NCBI RefSeq assembly: GCF_026011795.1
Contig: NZ_BRVS01000005.1
Location: forward strand, 1-64,000
Source of the DNA: Arthrobacter mangrovi
Lineage (GTDB): Bacteria; Actinomycetota; Actinomycetes; Actinomycetales; Micrococcaceae
DNA: 64,000 nucleotides
Direction of reading: 5' to 3'
Part shown: positions 7,662-16,295 of the stretch, piece by piece
Position numbering within the stretch: position 1 is the stretch's first letter
Layout: the number at the start of each line of letters is the position of its first letter
Translations under genes and position numbers: made by a program
Notes under the pieces: model-generated
What the model was told of the DNA's origin: nothing
The model's database searches: none
What the model saw: only the letters and a program-made list of their open reading frames with translations

Positions 7662-9564
7662 GGCAGTGTCCGCCGGCCGGCTTGTTCGGCGGCACGTCCA
7701 GGACGGGACTGCGGTCGAAGAAGCCTTCCGGCCGCAGCTTGAAGCCGGCGGTGTCCACCGGCATGATCGGCCAGTCCTCCACCCGCGGGTAATGCGTCAG
7801 GCCGAACGTATGCCAGAGCACGATGTCCTCGCCGTCGATCCCCCGGTCCTGCGCCATGTAGGCCGGCAGGCCGGCATCCCCGGCGTGCTGGTTAACGAAA
7901 TCCCCGGTCGGGTAGCGCTCCTCTTCGGCGTGGCGGGTGACCCAGAGGTCCTTCGTGGCGAAGGCCGCGCGCCGCGCCACCGATGACGCGGAATCCGCGA
8001 GCAGCATGGGCTGACCCTGCGGATGCAGCTTGTACCCGACCGGATCGCCCAGGCGGTTCAGCGACTCCGGATTGGAAATGATCCAGGTGCGCCCGGCCGC
8101 CATGTCGGCGTCCCTGGCGCCCTCGGCCTCCGTCCGCAGCAACGTACGACGGCGGGTGAACGCGTTTCCGCGCTCGTTGCCCTCGCCGAGCGGGACCCGG
8201 ACGGCTTCTTCCTCTTCCACCCGGTTCGTCAGGCCGTCCAGCGCCATGTCCAGCCGGGCGCTGAACAGGTGCTGGTGGAACGGGGCACCCAGGCCGGGAG
8301 CCAGTTCGGAGGCGTAGGGGTAGCCCTTGCCGGGATGGGCGCTGGTAAACACGATGCCGGTGGCCTTCGCCTCGAACTCGATGGTGCCGTCCAGGTAGAG
8401 GTACCAGTAGAAGCCGTAGTCGTAGTTGCCGATGGTGGTGAAGAACGACACGACCATCCGGCGGTTGCGCCGGGTGTAGTTGATGCCGGTCCACAGGTCG
8501 GAGTGCTTGGCCAGGATGGACCAGTCCTCCTCGTGCATGCAAATGCCGTTGCGGATCTCGCGCGGGTTGCCGAATCCGTCGGCGATCACGGGCGACAGGT
8601 ACGTGATGTCGCCCAGGCAGTCACAGCCCAGCTCCAGGGAGTTGGCGTATTGACCCACCAGGTATTCGCCGGTGTCGAAGTAGTTCTGCCAGGACCGTAC
8701 CGGTGAGGGATCACCATAGGGCACCACCATTTCGGCGATCGACGCGCGCCGGATGATCGAGCGCTTCCGGTGCCCGTCCTGGAAGGCGATGTTGTGCAGG
8801 ACCACGCCCTCGCGGACGTCGAAGCCGACGTCGAAGCTCCACTTCTCCCACTCGATGTGGTTGCCGCCGGACACGGTGAAGCTCGGGCCCTCCGGCTGCG
8901 TGATGCTGATCGGCTTCTGGGTCTCCCGCAACGGGCCGGTCAGCTCGGGATCGGTGTAGTTGCCGTGCTCCGCCGGAACCGCGACCGGGCCGAAGTCCAG
9001 CACCTGGTCCACCGTCTTGCTGACGATATCGACGTAGGCAACCAGCCCGTCCACCGGATGGGCCCAGGCGCTGTCCTCGGGGAAATCCTGGTAGAAAGCC
9101 AGGCCGCGCAGGATGCGCCGTCCCTTTTCCTCGGGGTATTCGAAGACACCGGCGGAGAGCGGAGCAACCCGCACCTTACCGACGTCGAGGTTGCGGTCGG
9201 CGAGCGCCTTCAGCCAGCGCTCGTCCCCGGCGAGAATTTCCTCGACGACCGCGAACTCCTCCTCGAGTACCGGCAGCTCGCCGGTGACGGAGGTGTCCAG
9301 CTCCGTCACCGATTCGACTTCGTTCCGGGTCACCGAGACCACCACGTCCTTCGGTGCCGCCCCCGAGACATCGTGCAGGAAGGCACGGAACCGCCGGTCC
9401 GCCCCGGGCGCCGCGCCGCGCGGCGGATCGAGCAGGCCCAGGTACGCGAAGCGGATGTTTTCTCCGGCGAGGCCGGCGTCGGCCAGGATCCGGCGGACTT
9501 GGGTGATTTCGTCGGCGGACGCCAGCGCATAGGCGGAGGCAAGTTCCGTAGAGGAGATGGTCAT
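7654..9564 (-). CDS. tynA: Copper-containing primary amine oxidase
   Basis: A 636-aa topaquinone enzyme close in length and motifs to A. globiformis phenylethylamine oxidase. The cofactor precursor tyrosine is Y381 in TIGNYDYG, the catalytic base is D297 in YFDTGE, and the copper ligands are H430 and H432 ([12 protein letters not shown]) and H591 ([11 protein letters not shown]). It oxidises primary amines to aldehydes with release of ammonia and peroxide. No signal peptide is visible, so it is probably cytoplasmic. It is divergent from a TetR gene and near an AraC/FeaR-like regulator. Phenylethylamine, tyramine, dopamine or histamine are possible substrates; sequence alone does not decide. 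Confidence 0.95.
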   Translation of the reverse strand: MTISSTELASAYALASADEITQVRRILADAGLAGENIRFAYLGLLDPPRGAAPGADRRFRAFLHDVSGAAPKDVVVSVTRNEVESVTELDTSVTGELPVLEEEFAVVEEILAGDERWLKALADRNLDVGKVRVAPLSAGVFEYPEEKGRRILRGLAFYQDFPEDSAWAHPVDGLVAYVDIVSKTVDQVLDFGPVAVPAEHGNYTDPELTGPLRETQKPISITQPEGPSFTVSGGNHIEWEKWSFDVGFDVREGVVLHNIAFQDGHRKRSIIRRASIAEMVVPYGDPSPVRSWQNYFDTGEYLVGQYANSLELGCDCLGDITYLSPVIADGFGNPREIRNGICMHEEDWSILAKHSDLWTGINYTRRNRRMVVSFFTTIGNYDYGFYWYLYLDGTIEFEAKATGIVFTSAHPGKGYPYASELAPGLGAPFHQHLFSARLDMALDGLTNRVEEEEAVRVPLGEGNERGNAFTRRRTLLRTEAEGARDADMAAGRTWIISNPESLNRLGDPVGYKLHPQGQPMLLADSASSVARRAAFATKDLWVTRHAEEERYPTGDFVNQHAGDAGLPAYMAQDRGIDGEDIVLWHTFGLTHYPRVEDWPIMPVDTAGFKLRPEGFFDRSPVLDVPPNKPAGGHCHG

Positions 9565-9615
9565 GGCTGCCCTTCCAGCGGTTTCGCGACGCGGGGTGCG
9601 TCGTTTTTTCTATGG

Positions 9616-9664
9616 TTGTAGAGAATAGCCTTCCGTAAGATAGCTCACAAGGGTTTTTCTACAA
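9616..9664. promoter_or_regulatory. Amine oxidase promoter with flanking inverted half-sites
   Basis: On the minus strand TTGTGA (9650-9645) and TATTCT (9627-9622), 17 bp apart, form a reasonable promoter for tynA. Two related decamers flank it in opposite orientation: TTGTAGAGAA (9616-9625) over the -10/start region and TTTTCTACAA (9655-9664) just upstream of the -35. Such placement suggests operator sites for the divergent TetR protein, controlling both genes. Binding is inferred. Confidence 0.4.
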
Positions 9665-9686
9665 TTGACGCAAAACAAGGAGCACC

Positions 9687-10280
9687 ATGCCCAAAATCGT
9701 CGACCACGACCAGCGCCGGGTCGAACTGGTCAACGCAACCTGGCGGATCATCGCCCGCCAGGGCATGGAAGGGGCGACCATGCGGGAGATCGCGACCGAA
9801 GCGGGATTCGCCAACGGTGCGCTGAAGCCATACTTCCCCACCAAGGACGACCTGCTGACCTTCGCCTTCGGACACGTCTTCAACCAGACGAACCGACGGA
9901 TGGAGGCGAAGACGGCGGACCTGTCCGGCCTCGAAGCCCTGCGCGCCTTCTGCCACGAAATACTCCCCCTCGACGAGGAAAGAATCAGCGAAGCGCGCAT
10001 CGTCATCCCCTTCTGGCAGAAGGCCCTGACCGATTCCGCAAAAATGCGCCTGCACGAGGAATCCATGGCCCAGTGGCAGGGGTCCCTCAGCAAGTACCTC
10101 GGCCAGGCGCGACAGGCCGGGGAGATTTCGGCCGGAACCGAGGATGACCAGGTCGCCGGGTTCCTCCTGACCTTCGTCCTGGGCGCACAGATCACCGCTG
10201 CCCTCACTCCGGCGACGCACTCGCCGGAGCAGCTCATCGCCCAGCTGGACGCCTACCTGGCGCTCCTCGCCGGCGCCTGA
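9687..10280 (+). CDS. TetR/AcrR family transcriptional regulator
   Basis: A 197-aa regulator. The N-terminal helix-turn-helix (about 10-55) contains MREIATEAGFANGALKPYF, the TetR signature; the rest is the helical ligand-binding and dimerisation domain, ending in a typical QLIAQLDAYLALL helix. The start has AAGGAG 7 nt upstream. It is divergent from tynA with 122 bp between the start codons, so it most likely represses the amine oxidase until an amine or aldehyde is present. The effector is unknown. Confidence 0.88.
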   Translation: MPKIVDHDQRRVELVNATWRIIARQGMEGATMREIATEAGFANGALKPYFPTKDDLLTFAFGHVFNQTNRRMEAKTADLSGLEALRAFCHEILPLDEERISEARIVIPFWQKALTDSAKMRLHEESMAQWQGSLSKYLGQARQAGEISAGTEDDQVAGFLLTFVLGAQITAALTPATHSPEQLIAQLDAYLALLAGA

Positions 10281-10310
10281 CCCCAGTTTTTCGCCGGACG
10301 TCGAAAAAAG

Positions 10311-10339
10311 ATGACAAGGCCAGGCTCCCGGGCTACATT
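10311..10339 (+). promoter_or_regulatory. Promoter of the AraC-like gene
   Basis: ATGACA (10311-10316) and TACATT (10334-10339) are spaced by 17 bp. The expected start of transcription lies at or within a few bases of the GTG at 10349, so the message may be leaderless, which would explain the absence of a ribosome site there. Confidence 0.4.
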
Positions 10340-10348
10340 GGATGCATT

Positions 10349-11452
10349 GTGATTCACGCCACGCCGTCATTGCAGCCATCGCCCGCAGCGGAACATACCG
10401 CGGCGGACAACGCCGTCGCCTTGGCACCGCCGGCCGGGGCACCCCGCAGAGCAGCAGGGTGCGAGCGCGGGACCGGTGCGCACCTCGAAGCCGAGGCCGC
10501 CCGTGCCGCGCCTGCTCCGGGTGTCGAAACGGCGCACGCCGCCAGCTTTGACCAGTGGCGCAATCTGGTCAACCAGTCCTTCGTGCCGCTCGATGTACAG
10601 GCGGACGCGACGGATGGGTTCCGCGGGCGGATCCGCTCCCGCGTGCTGGACGAGCTCTCCATCGTCGAAGTCAGCGCCAACGGCCACCGGGTGCTGCGCA
10701 CGCCGTCGCTGATCTCCTCCGCCGACCGGCTGTACTACAAGCTCAACCTCCAGCTCTCGGGCCACGGCCTGCTCATCCAGGACAACCGCGAAGCCAGCCT
10801 CCGCCCCGGGGACCTCGCGGTCTACGACACGCACAGGCCCTACACCCTGGGCTTCGAGTCGGACTTCCGCACCCTGGTCCTGATGTTCCCGCACGAGGCG
10901 CTAGACCTGCCCGCCGATGCCGTCGGCCAGCTCACCGCCGTCCGGCTCCCGGGCGACGCCGGCCTGGGCCGGATGATCAGCCCGTTCATGGCGCAGCTGG
11001 CCGAGAACCTGGACGCGCTCTCGGGCAACAGCGGCCAGCGCCTGGCCAACAACGTGGTGGACCTGATCGCCACCATGTTCGAGAGCGAACTCGACGCCCG
11101 GCGCGAAACGGATGCGGGAAGCCATCCGGAACTCCTCGCCAGGATCCGCCGCTACATCGAGGCCAACTTGGGCAATCCGGAGCTCTCCCCCGCCGAGATT
11201 GCCGCGGCCCACTACGTCTCGACCCGCCACCTGCACAATATTTTCGCCGCGTCAGGCACGACGGTGGCGAGCTGGATCCGCGCCCGCAGGCTGGACCACT
11301 GCCGGAGGGACCTGCGCGATCCCATCCTGGCGGACAGGCCCGTCGGCAGCATCGCCGCCCGGTGGGGGTTCTTGGACGCCGCGCACTTCAGCCGCATCTT
11401 CCGCAGCAGCTTCGGAGTGCCGCCCAGCAGCTACCGCCGGCAGGACACCTGA
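10349..11452 (+). CDS. AraC family transcriptional regulator (FeaR-like)
   Basis: A 367-aa protein. Residues 1-65 are a low-complexity Ala/Pro tail. The next ~190 residues match the AraC-binding-like domain of FeaR/XylS-type proteins (WRNLVNQSFVPLDVQ, then LYYKLNLQLSGHGLLIQ). The C-terminus is a double helix-turn-helix with the signature AHFSRIFRSSFGVPPSSYR. FeaR activates tyramine/phenylethylamine catabolism in Escherichia coli, and the amine oxidase and permease next door fit that role. The GTG start is supported by the promoter just upstream, but a later start cannot be excluded. The stop codon lies inside the first unit of a 38-bp tandem repeat. Confidence 0.82.
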   Translation: MIHATPSLQPSPAAEHTAADNAVALAPPAGAPRRAAGCERGTGAHLEAEAARAAPAPGVETAHAASFDQWRNLVNQSFVPLDVQADATDGFRGRIRSRVLDELSIVEVSANGHRVLRTPSLISSADRLYYKLNLQLSGHGLLIQDNREASLRPGDLAVYDTHRPYTLGFESDFRTLVLMFPHEALDLPADAVGQLTAVRLPGDAGLGRMISPFMAQLAENLDALSGNSGQRLANNVVDLIATMFESELDARRETDAGSHPELLARIRRYIEANLGNPELSPAEIAAAHYVSTRHLHNIFAASGTTVASWIRARRLDHCRRDLRDPILADRPVGSIAARWGFLDAAHFSRIFRSSFGVPPSSYRRQDT

Positions 11453-11555
11453 CTGGAGGCCACGAAGAGGCCCGCCGGCAGGACACCTGACTGGAGGCCA
11501 CGAAGAGGCCCGCCGGCAGGACACCTGACCGGAGGCCACGAAGAGGCCCGCCGGC
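11435..11555. repeat. 38-bp tandem repeat, about 3.2 copies, at the 3' end of the AraC gene
   Basis: Units start at 11435, 11473 and 11511, with a partial fourth from 11549. The first two are identical over 38 bp; the third has one T-to-C change. Each unit includes the sequence encoding the last residues (RRQDT) and stop of the AraC gene, so the coding 3' end has been copied downstream twice. The rest of the gap to the permease at 11761 contains two CCGGCCGCCGTCGT words and the permease leader. Confidence 0.92.
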
Positions 11556-11760
11556 ACCGGCCGCCGTCGTCCACACGCCACCACCGCGGACGCTGCCCTA
11601 ACCGCAAAAGCCACCGGCCGCCGTCGTTCGCCCGGCTGGAGCTCCGCACCTGGACAAGCTGTGCACGATTCGACAAGTGCCGTTCCGCCAAGGGCAAGGC
11701 CCGACCGGCCTGCCGTTGCCAGAATCGAAGCATCTTTTTATTCTCCCGTTGGAGGTTTTC

Positions 11761-13245
11761 ATGTCACAGGAACGAACGATGCCACAGCTTGCAGGCGGTT
11801 CGGAGACTGGCCTCGGCAAGCGCACGCTGGGTGTTCCGGCGCTGGTCTTCATGATCATCGCCGCCTCCGCGCCGCTCACCGTGGTGGCCGGCGGCACGAC
11901 GAGCAACTTCGCCGTGACAGGAGTACTAGGGATTCCGCTCTCGTTCATCGTGCTCGGCGTCTGCCTGGCGCTGTTCACCGTCGGCTACGCCGCGATGAGC
12001 GCCCATATCAGCAACGCCGGCGCCTTCTACGCCTATATCGCCCAAGGCCTCGGCCGGGCGGCGGGGGTCGGTGCAGCGTGGGTGGCGCTGGTTTCCTACA
12101 ACGCCATGCAGGTCGGGATCTACGGGTTGTTCGGCTTCGCGTCGGCGTCGTTCGTGAGTGCGAAACTCGGCGTGGATGTGCCGTGGTGGGCCACGGCCCT
12201 GGTCGGCTTTCTGGCGGTGGGCTGGCTGGGCGTCCGGAAGGTCGACCTCTCGGCCAAGGTTATCGCGGTCCTCGTCGGCCTCGAGTTCGTGGCCGTGCTG
12301 GTATTCGACGTCGTTGCCATCGCCGTCGCGCCGGAGGGGATTTCCGGTGCTTCCATGGATCCCGCCAACCTGTTCACGGCAGGGGTCGGGGCAGCGCTGG
12401 CTTTCAGCATCGCAGCCTTCATGGGGTTCGAATCGGCCGCCATTTACAGCGAAGAGGCCAAAGACCCCAAGCGCTCCATCGCCCGCGCCACCTACATTGC
12501 CGTGGCCGTCATCTCGCTCTTCTATGCCTTCTCCGGATGGGCCACCGCGACAGCCACCGGACATAGCCAAATCATCGCGAAGTCCCGGGAGTTCGGCCCC
12601 GACCTCATCTTCGTGTTCCTGGCCGAGCACGGCGGCACGGTGCTGGCCGACATCGCCCAGGTGCTATTCGTGACGAGTTTGTTCGCGGCGCTGATGGCGT
12701 TCCACAACGCCGTGGCGCGTTACGTCTTTTCGCTGTCCCGGGAGGGCGTCCTCCCGCGCCGCCTGGCCTATGTCAATCCGGAGTCCTTCGCGCCGGTGGC
12801 GGGCTCACTGTCGCAGTCCCTGGTGGCCCTGGTCATGCTGACGGTCTTCGCGGCCGCGGGAATAGGATCGGAACTGGGGGCGCTCTACCCGGTCCTGACG
12901 TTCTTCACTTGGCTGACCAATACGGGGGCGTTCGGGCTGGTCCTGCTGCTGGTGCTGATCTCGGCCGCTGTGATCGGGTACTTCCGGAAGCATGGCGAGG
13001 GTTACTCGCTCTGGGTCAAACTCATCGCGCCGGCCATGGCCGTCGTCACTCTGGGCGCCGTGTTCGTCCTGATCGTGGCCAACTTCAACGTCCTGATCGG
13101 GTCCGAGGGCTTGTCCACGCTTTCCTGGCTGCTACCGGCGGTTGCCGTGGTGCCCGGCATGGCAGGGCTGTGCTGGGGCCTGTACCTGAGGTCGGTCCGG
13201 CCCGACATCTACGCCGGCATCGGCCACGGCGGAACGGACAGCTGA
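11761..13245 (+). CDS. APC-family amino acid/amine permease
   Basis: A 494-aa transporter with the amino acid-polyamine-organocation pattern of about 12 helices. The first helix carries the family motif with unwound glycines (LVFMIIAASAPLTVVAGG), and helix 6 reads FMGFESAAIYSEEAKDPKRS, a strong APC signature. The ATG at 11761 is chosen because GGAGG lies at 11751-11755. Following the amine oxidase regulators, it may import aromatic amines or amino acids; the substrate is not determinable. It is separated from the AraC gene by the 38-bp repeats. Confidence 0.85.
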   Translation: MSQERTMPQLAGGSETGLGKRTLGVPALVFMIIAASAPLTVVAGGTTSNFAVTGVLGIPLSFIVLGVCLALFTVGYAAMSAHISNAGAFYAYIAQGLGRAAGVGAAWVALVSYNAMQVGIYGLFGFASASFVSAKLGVDVPWWATALVGFLAVGWLGVRKVDLSAKVIAVLVGLEFVAVLVFDVVAIAVAPEGISGASMDPANLFTAGVGAALAFSIAAFMGFESAAIYSEEAKDPKRSIARATYIAVAVISLFYAFSGWATATATGHSQIIAKSREFGPDLIFVFLAEHGGTVLADIAQVLFVTSLFAALMAFHNAVARYVFSLSREGVLPRRLAYVNPESFAPVAGSLSQSLVALVMLTVFAAAGIGSELGALYPVLTFFTWLTNTGAFGLVLLLVLISAAVIGYFRKHGEGYSLWVKLIAPAMAVVTLGAVFVLIVANFNVLIGSEGLSTLSWLLPAVAVVPGMAGLCWGLYLRSVRPDIYAGIGHGGTDS

Positions 13246-13775
13246 CCGCTCACGATCCAGCGGCGGCAAAACCGCACACCCATCGCGTCCGGTACACACC
13301 GCTCCTGCTGCCGGCCGGTCCTCCCTTCGGGGCGGGCCGGCCGGTCCCGTTAAGCAGAAAAGCCGGGGCTGCAGAGGTTGGGGGGCTGTGCAGCGCCGGC
13401 TTTTCCGGTTCCGGGCTCTCGTTCAGGACCCGGGCGGAGGCCGGCTTCTTCCCAAGCACGGCCATCGAAACCCACCTTAGCCTTGCGGCCAGCGCGTGCG
13501 CGATGGGGAGAACTACCCATGCCCCCAACTTGACCTCGGCCCCTGCGGGATGCGGTGACGCACCCGGATTCTGCGGGGAACGCCGTCGCTCCCGCAAACA
13601 CAGCCCCGGTTACCCACCGGCCCTGCCGGACACGGCCGCCGCGCCTTCACACATGCTGGTCCCGGTGAGGCGCGCAGACCCTGCTGGCGCCTCGTCCGCA
13701 GCGGTACACACAGCCCCAGTCGCCCGTACGGGCCCTGCCGGCGCCTCCCGGCCATCCAGGCCGCAGACAACGGAA

Positions 13776-13812
13776 AGCCGGGCCGCCGCGTAGGGTTCGC
13801 GGCGGCCCGGCT
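13776..13812. terminator. Terminator hairpin downstream of the MHS symporter
   Basis: Perfect 15-base arms (13776-13790 and 13798-13812) enclose a 7-base loop. It lies about 50 bp past the stop of the minus-strand symporter; only TTCCG follows in that direction, so T-run support is weak. Confidence 0.7.
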
Positions 13813-13855
13813 GTCGGTATTCCGGCTATCGGCATTCCGGTTGTCGGTATTGCAG
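13811..13855. repeat. 15-bp imperfect tandem repeat, three copies
   Basis: Three consecutive units of about 15 bp share the pattern TGTCGGTATTCCGG with one to three changes each. They sit between the hairpin and the stop of the MHS symporter on the minus strand. No function is apparent. Confidence 0.7.
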
Positions 13856-13864
13856 AGCGGCTGG

Positions 13865-15247
13865 TCAGCGCGCTTCGGGATGCGAGCGCAGGTATTCCTG
13901 GTGCGCCTCCTCCACCCGCAGGTTCTTCCCCTTGGTCTCCTTGACCATGGAGACCGCCACAAGCGAGATGACGCAGAGGACAGCGATGTAGATGCCGATG
14001 GAGATCGTTGTTCCGGTGGCGCCCAGCAGCAGCTCGGCGATCATCGGGGCGAAGGCGCCGCCAAGGATGGCACCGATGGCGTAGCCGATGGAAACACCCG
14101 AGTAGCGGACGTTCGCCGGGAACATCTCTGCGTAAAGGGCCGACTGCGGGCCGTAGGACAGGCCCAGGCCGATGGTCAGGACGAATGCGGCGACGGTGAA
14201 CCAGATGATGCTCGCGGTATCGATGAGCAGGAACATCGGGATGGACCACAGGAGCACCCAGACATATCCAATCTGGAAAGTGCGGATGCGCCCGATCCTG
14301 TCGGACAGGATGCCGCCGTACATCGTGAAAATCAGCCAGCCGAACGCGGCGAGCGTGCTGGCCAGCAGAACCGCGGAACGGTCCATGCCCAGGCCGCCTT
14401 GCTCGGGCGCTTTAGTGGCGTAGGAGGCAAAGAATGCGATGAGCAGGTAGCCGGCGGCGTTGTTGGCGATGAAGATCAATGCGGTGAGGATGACCTCTTT
14501 GGAGTTGTGCTTGAACAGCAGGCCCAAGGGGGCGGCCGATTCCTTCTTGCGCTCCTGCATTTCCTTGAAGACCGGGCTCTCATCTACCGAACGGCGGATC
14601 ATGAAGCCAACGACGATCAGGACGATGGAGAACAGGAAGGGGATGCGCCAGCCCCAGGCGAGGAAGGCTTCGTCGCTCATGAGGGTGCTGAGCAGCCACA
14701 TCACGCCGGTGGCCAGGATCATGCCGCAGGGGACGCCGATCTGCGGATAAGCCCCGAAGAAGCCCCGCTTGTCGACGGGCGCGTGCTCAACAGACATCAG
14801 CGCCGCGCCGCCCCACTCGCCGCCGGCCGAGAAGCCCTGCAGGATGCGCAGCAGCACGAGCAGGATCGGAGCCCAGATGCCGATCTGCGCGTAGGTGGGC
14901 AGCACACCGATAAGTGCGGTGGCGAGGCCCATCAGGACCAAGGTGAAGACCAGCATCATTTTGCGGCCGAGCCGGTCCCCCAGGTGCCCCGCCACGATGG
15001 CTCCGAGGGGGCGGAACAGGAAGCTGATGCCCAGCGAGGCCCAAGAGATAACCTGGGCCAGCCCGGCGTTCTCTGCGCCAAGCGGTGCGAAATACAGCTG
15101 GGCCAGGACCAGGCCGGCGGCCTGCGCGTAGATAAAGAAGTCGTACCACTCAATGGTGGTGCCGACCAGCGTTCCGGCAAGCACCTTCCGCTCCTCTTTC
15201 CGCGTAGAGGGGCTAAGGTTGCCGGCCAGTTCTTCTGACGTTGACAT
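13865..15247 (-). CDS. MFS transporter, metabolite:H+ symporter (MHS) family
   Basis: A 460-aa, 12-helix transporter of the ShiA/ProP/KgtP group. Diagnostic segments are GTTIEWYDFFIYAQAAGLV in helix 1, FLFRPLGAIVAGHLGDRLGR with the motif-A loop, and RILQGFSAGGEWGGAAL in helix 4. The family imports organic acids and aromatic acids by proton symport. It is divergent from an IclR regulator, an arrangement typical of carboxylate or aromatic-acid uptake genes. The exact substrate is unknown. Confidence 0.9.
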   Translation of the reverse strand: MSTSEELAGNLSPSTRKEERKVLAGTLVGTTIEWYDFFIYAQAAGLVLAQLYFAPLGAENAGLAQVISWASLGISFLFRPLGAIVAGHLGDRLGRKMMLVFTLVLMGLATALIGVLPTYAQIGIWAPILLVLLRILQGFSAGGEWGGAALMSVEHAPVDKRGFFGAYPQIGVPCGMILATGVMWLLSTLMSDEAFLAWGWRIPFLFSIVLIVVGFMIRRSVDESPVFKEMQERKKESAAPLGLLFKHNSKEVILTALIFIANNAAGYLLIAFFASYATKAPEQGGLGMDRSAVLLASTLAAFGWLIFTMYGGILSDRIGRIRTFQIGYVWVLLWSIPMFLLIDTASIIWFTVAAFVLTIGLGLSYGPQSALYAEMFPANVRYSGVSIGYAIGAILGGAFAPMIAELLLGATGTTISIGIYIAVLCVISLVAVSMVKETKGKNLRVEEAHQEYLRSHPEAR

Positions 15248-15275
15248 GGAAACTCCGATACTCCCGGTCGAAGAT

Positions 15276-15295
15276 TACCGACAGAACGGTCGGTA
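15276..15295. promoter_or_regulatory. Inverted repeat upstream of the MHS symporter
   Basis: TACCGAC (15276-15282) and GTCGGTA (15289-15295) form a perfect 7-base inverted repeat around a 6-base spacer, about 30 bp upstream of the symporter start. A dimeric repressor site is likely, possibly for the adjacent IclR protein or a TetR-type protein elsewhere. Confidence 0.5.
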
Positions 15296-15479
15296 TGTGA
15301 CGGATGCCATACTACACGACGGTGAGGCGTATCACACAGAATTTTCGGGCACTTTGCGCTGCTGCGGCAGGCCGCCGTCGAACATCCCGCGGGAGCGGCC
15401 ACGCGCAACCTGGCCACTCGACGGCGCCGTGCACTGTTCGATAGTTGGACATTTCGTGCCGATATAGAACAATGGTCGT

Positions 15480-15499
15480 ATTGTGAGCGTCCACACAAT
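15480..15499. promoter_or_regulatory. Inverted repeat upstream of the IclR gene
   Basis: ATTGTG (15480-15485) and CACAAT (15494-15499) form a 6-base inverted repeat with an 8-base spacer, 40 bp before the IclR start codon. It is a candidate autoregulatory IclR site and differs from the 15276-15295 repeat. Confidence 0.4.
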
Positions 15500-15538
15500 C
15501 ATAGGTGGGCGTCTCGACATTGACTGAAGGATGAACCC

Positions 15539-16294
15539 ATGAGCCAGCCTGTCCCCCCGGCCGATGTGTCGACCGCAGGAGTGGAGCGTGCGGCACCGAA
15601 GGGGCCAGCACACTCCCAGACCCTCTCGCGCGGCATCCGGGCGCTGGAGATCCTTGCCGAGGCACGGGCCCCGATGACGATTGCCGAACTGTCCCACGCA
15701 CTGGGGGTCCATCGGTCCATCGCCTATCGGATCCTGCGCACGTTGGAGGACCATTCACTGCTGATGCGCGATTCCGCCGGCAAGGTCCAGGCGGGCCCGG
15801 GGCTGGCCGCATTGGCGCGGGGCGTCTCCAGGGATCTCCAGTCGGCCGCCCTGCCGGAACTGACGACCCTCGCCAACAACTTGGCCATGACCGCATTCAT
15901 CGCAGTCTGGGACCAGCGGGATTGCGTGACTCTGGTGACGGTCGAACCGCGGCATACCGCCGCAGCCCTCGTCCAGCACCCTGGTATGCGGCATTCATTC
16001 GCCAGCGGCGCGCCCGGCATCGCCATCCAGGCTGCCGTGGGACGCGAACAATGGGAGCGGCAAGCCCCCGGACAGCCGTTCCGGCCGGAAGCGGAGCTTG
16101 CCCGGAAGCTCGGCTATGCCGTCAGCCACGACGAGGTCATTCCCGGCGTATCCTCGGTGGCAGTGCCCGTCATCGTACCGGGTCAGCCACCGGCGGCCAT
16201 TTCCGTGGTGTACATCCGTACGACGACGTCCACGGAGGACATCGCCGCGTCCCTGCAGCGAGCAGCCTCCGCGATCGAATCCGAACTGCGCTGA
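15539..16294 (+). CDS. IclR family transcriptional regulator
   Basis: A 251-aa protein. After a flexible N-terminus, the winged helix spans about residues 24-85 (SRGIRALEILAEA, then ELSHALGVHRSIAYRILRTL), diagnostic of IclR. The C-terminal ligand domain includes SFASGAPGIAIQA and a GYAVSHDEVIPGVSSVAVPV segment, typical of the family. It is divergent from the MHS symporter and probably controls it in response to the transported acid. It converges with the following MFS gene with almost no gap. Confidence 0.9.
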   Translation: MSQPVPPADVSTAGVERAAPKGPAHSQTLSRGIRALEILAEARAPMTIAELSHALGVHRSIAYRILRTLEDHSLLMRDSAGKVQAGPGLAALARGVSRDLQSAALPELTTLANNLAMTAFIAVWDQRDCVTLVTVEPRHTAAALVQHPGMRHSFASGAPGIAIQAAVGREQWERQAPGQPFRPEAELARKLGYAVSHDEVIPGVSSVAVPVIVPGQPPAAISVVYIRTTTSTEDIAASLQRAASAIESELR

Positions 16295-16295
16295 A

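Larger units (their letters stand above)
13246..13864. other. Non-coding gap with repeats and a hairpin
   Basis: This 619-bp stretch between convergent transporter genes has open frames in several phases, but none has protein-like composition or a convincing ribosome site. It contains an early GC-rich palindromic stretch (GGGCCGGCCGG near 13335), two GGCCCTGCCGG words, a terminator hairpin (13776-13812) and a 15-bp tandem repeat (about 13811-13855). I see no gene. Confidence 0.5.

Noticed and set aside
11435-11555. CRISPR array
   Set aside because: Units are contiguous without spacers and include a coding 3' end, so this is a simple tandem repeat.
13250-13597. 115-codon minus-strand frame in the gap after the APC permease
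   Set aside because: No ribosome site, low-complexity Arg/Pro composition and no motif.
13841-15238. 465-codon plus-strand frame opposite the MHS symporter
   Set aside because: Composition is Asp/Gln/Gly/Arg-rich and it mirrors a clear transporter gene on the other strand.
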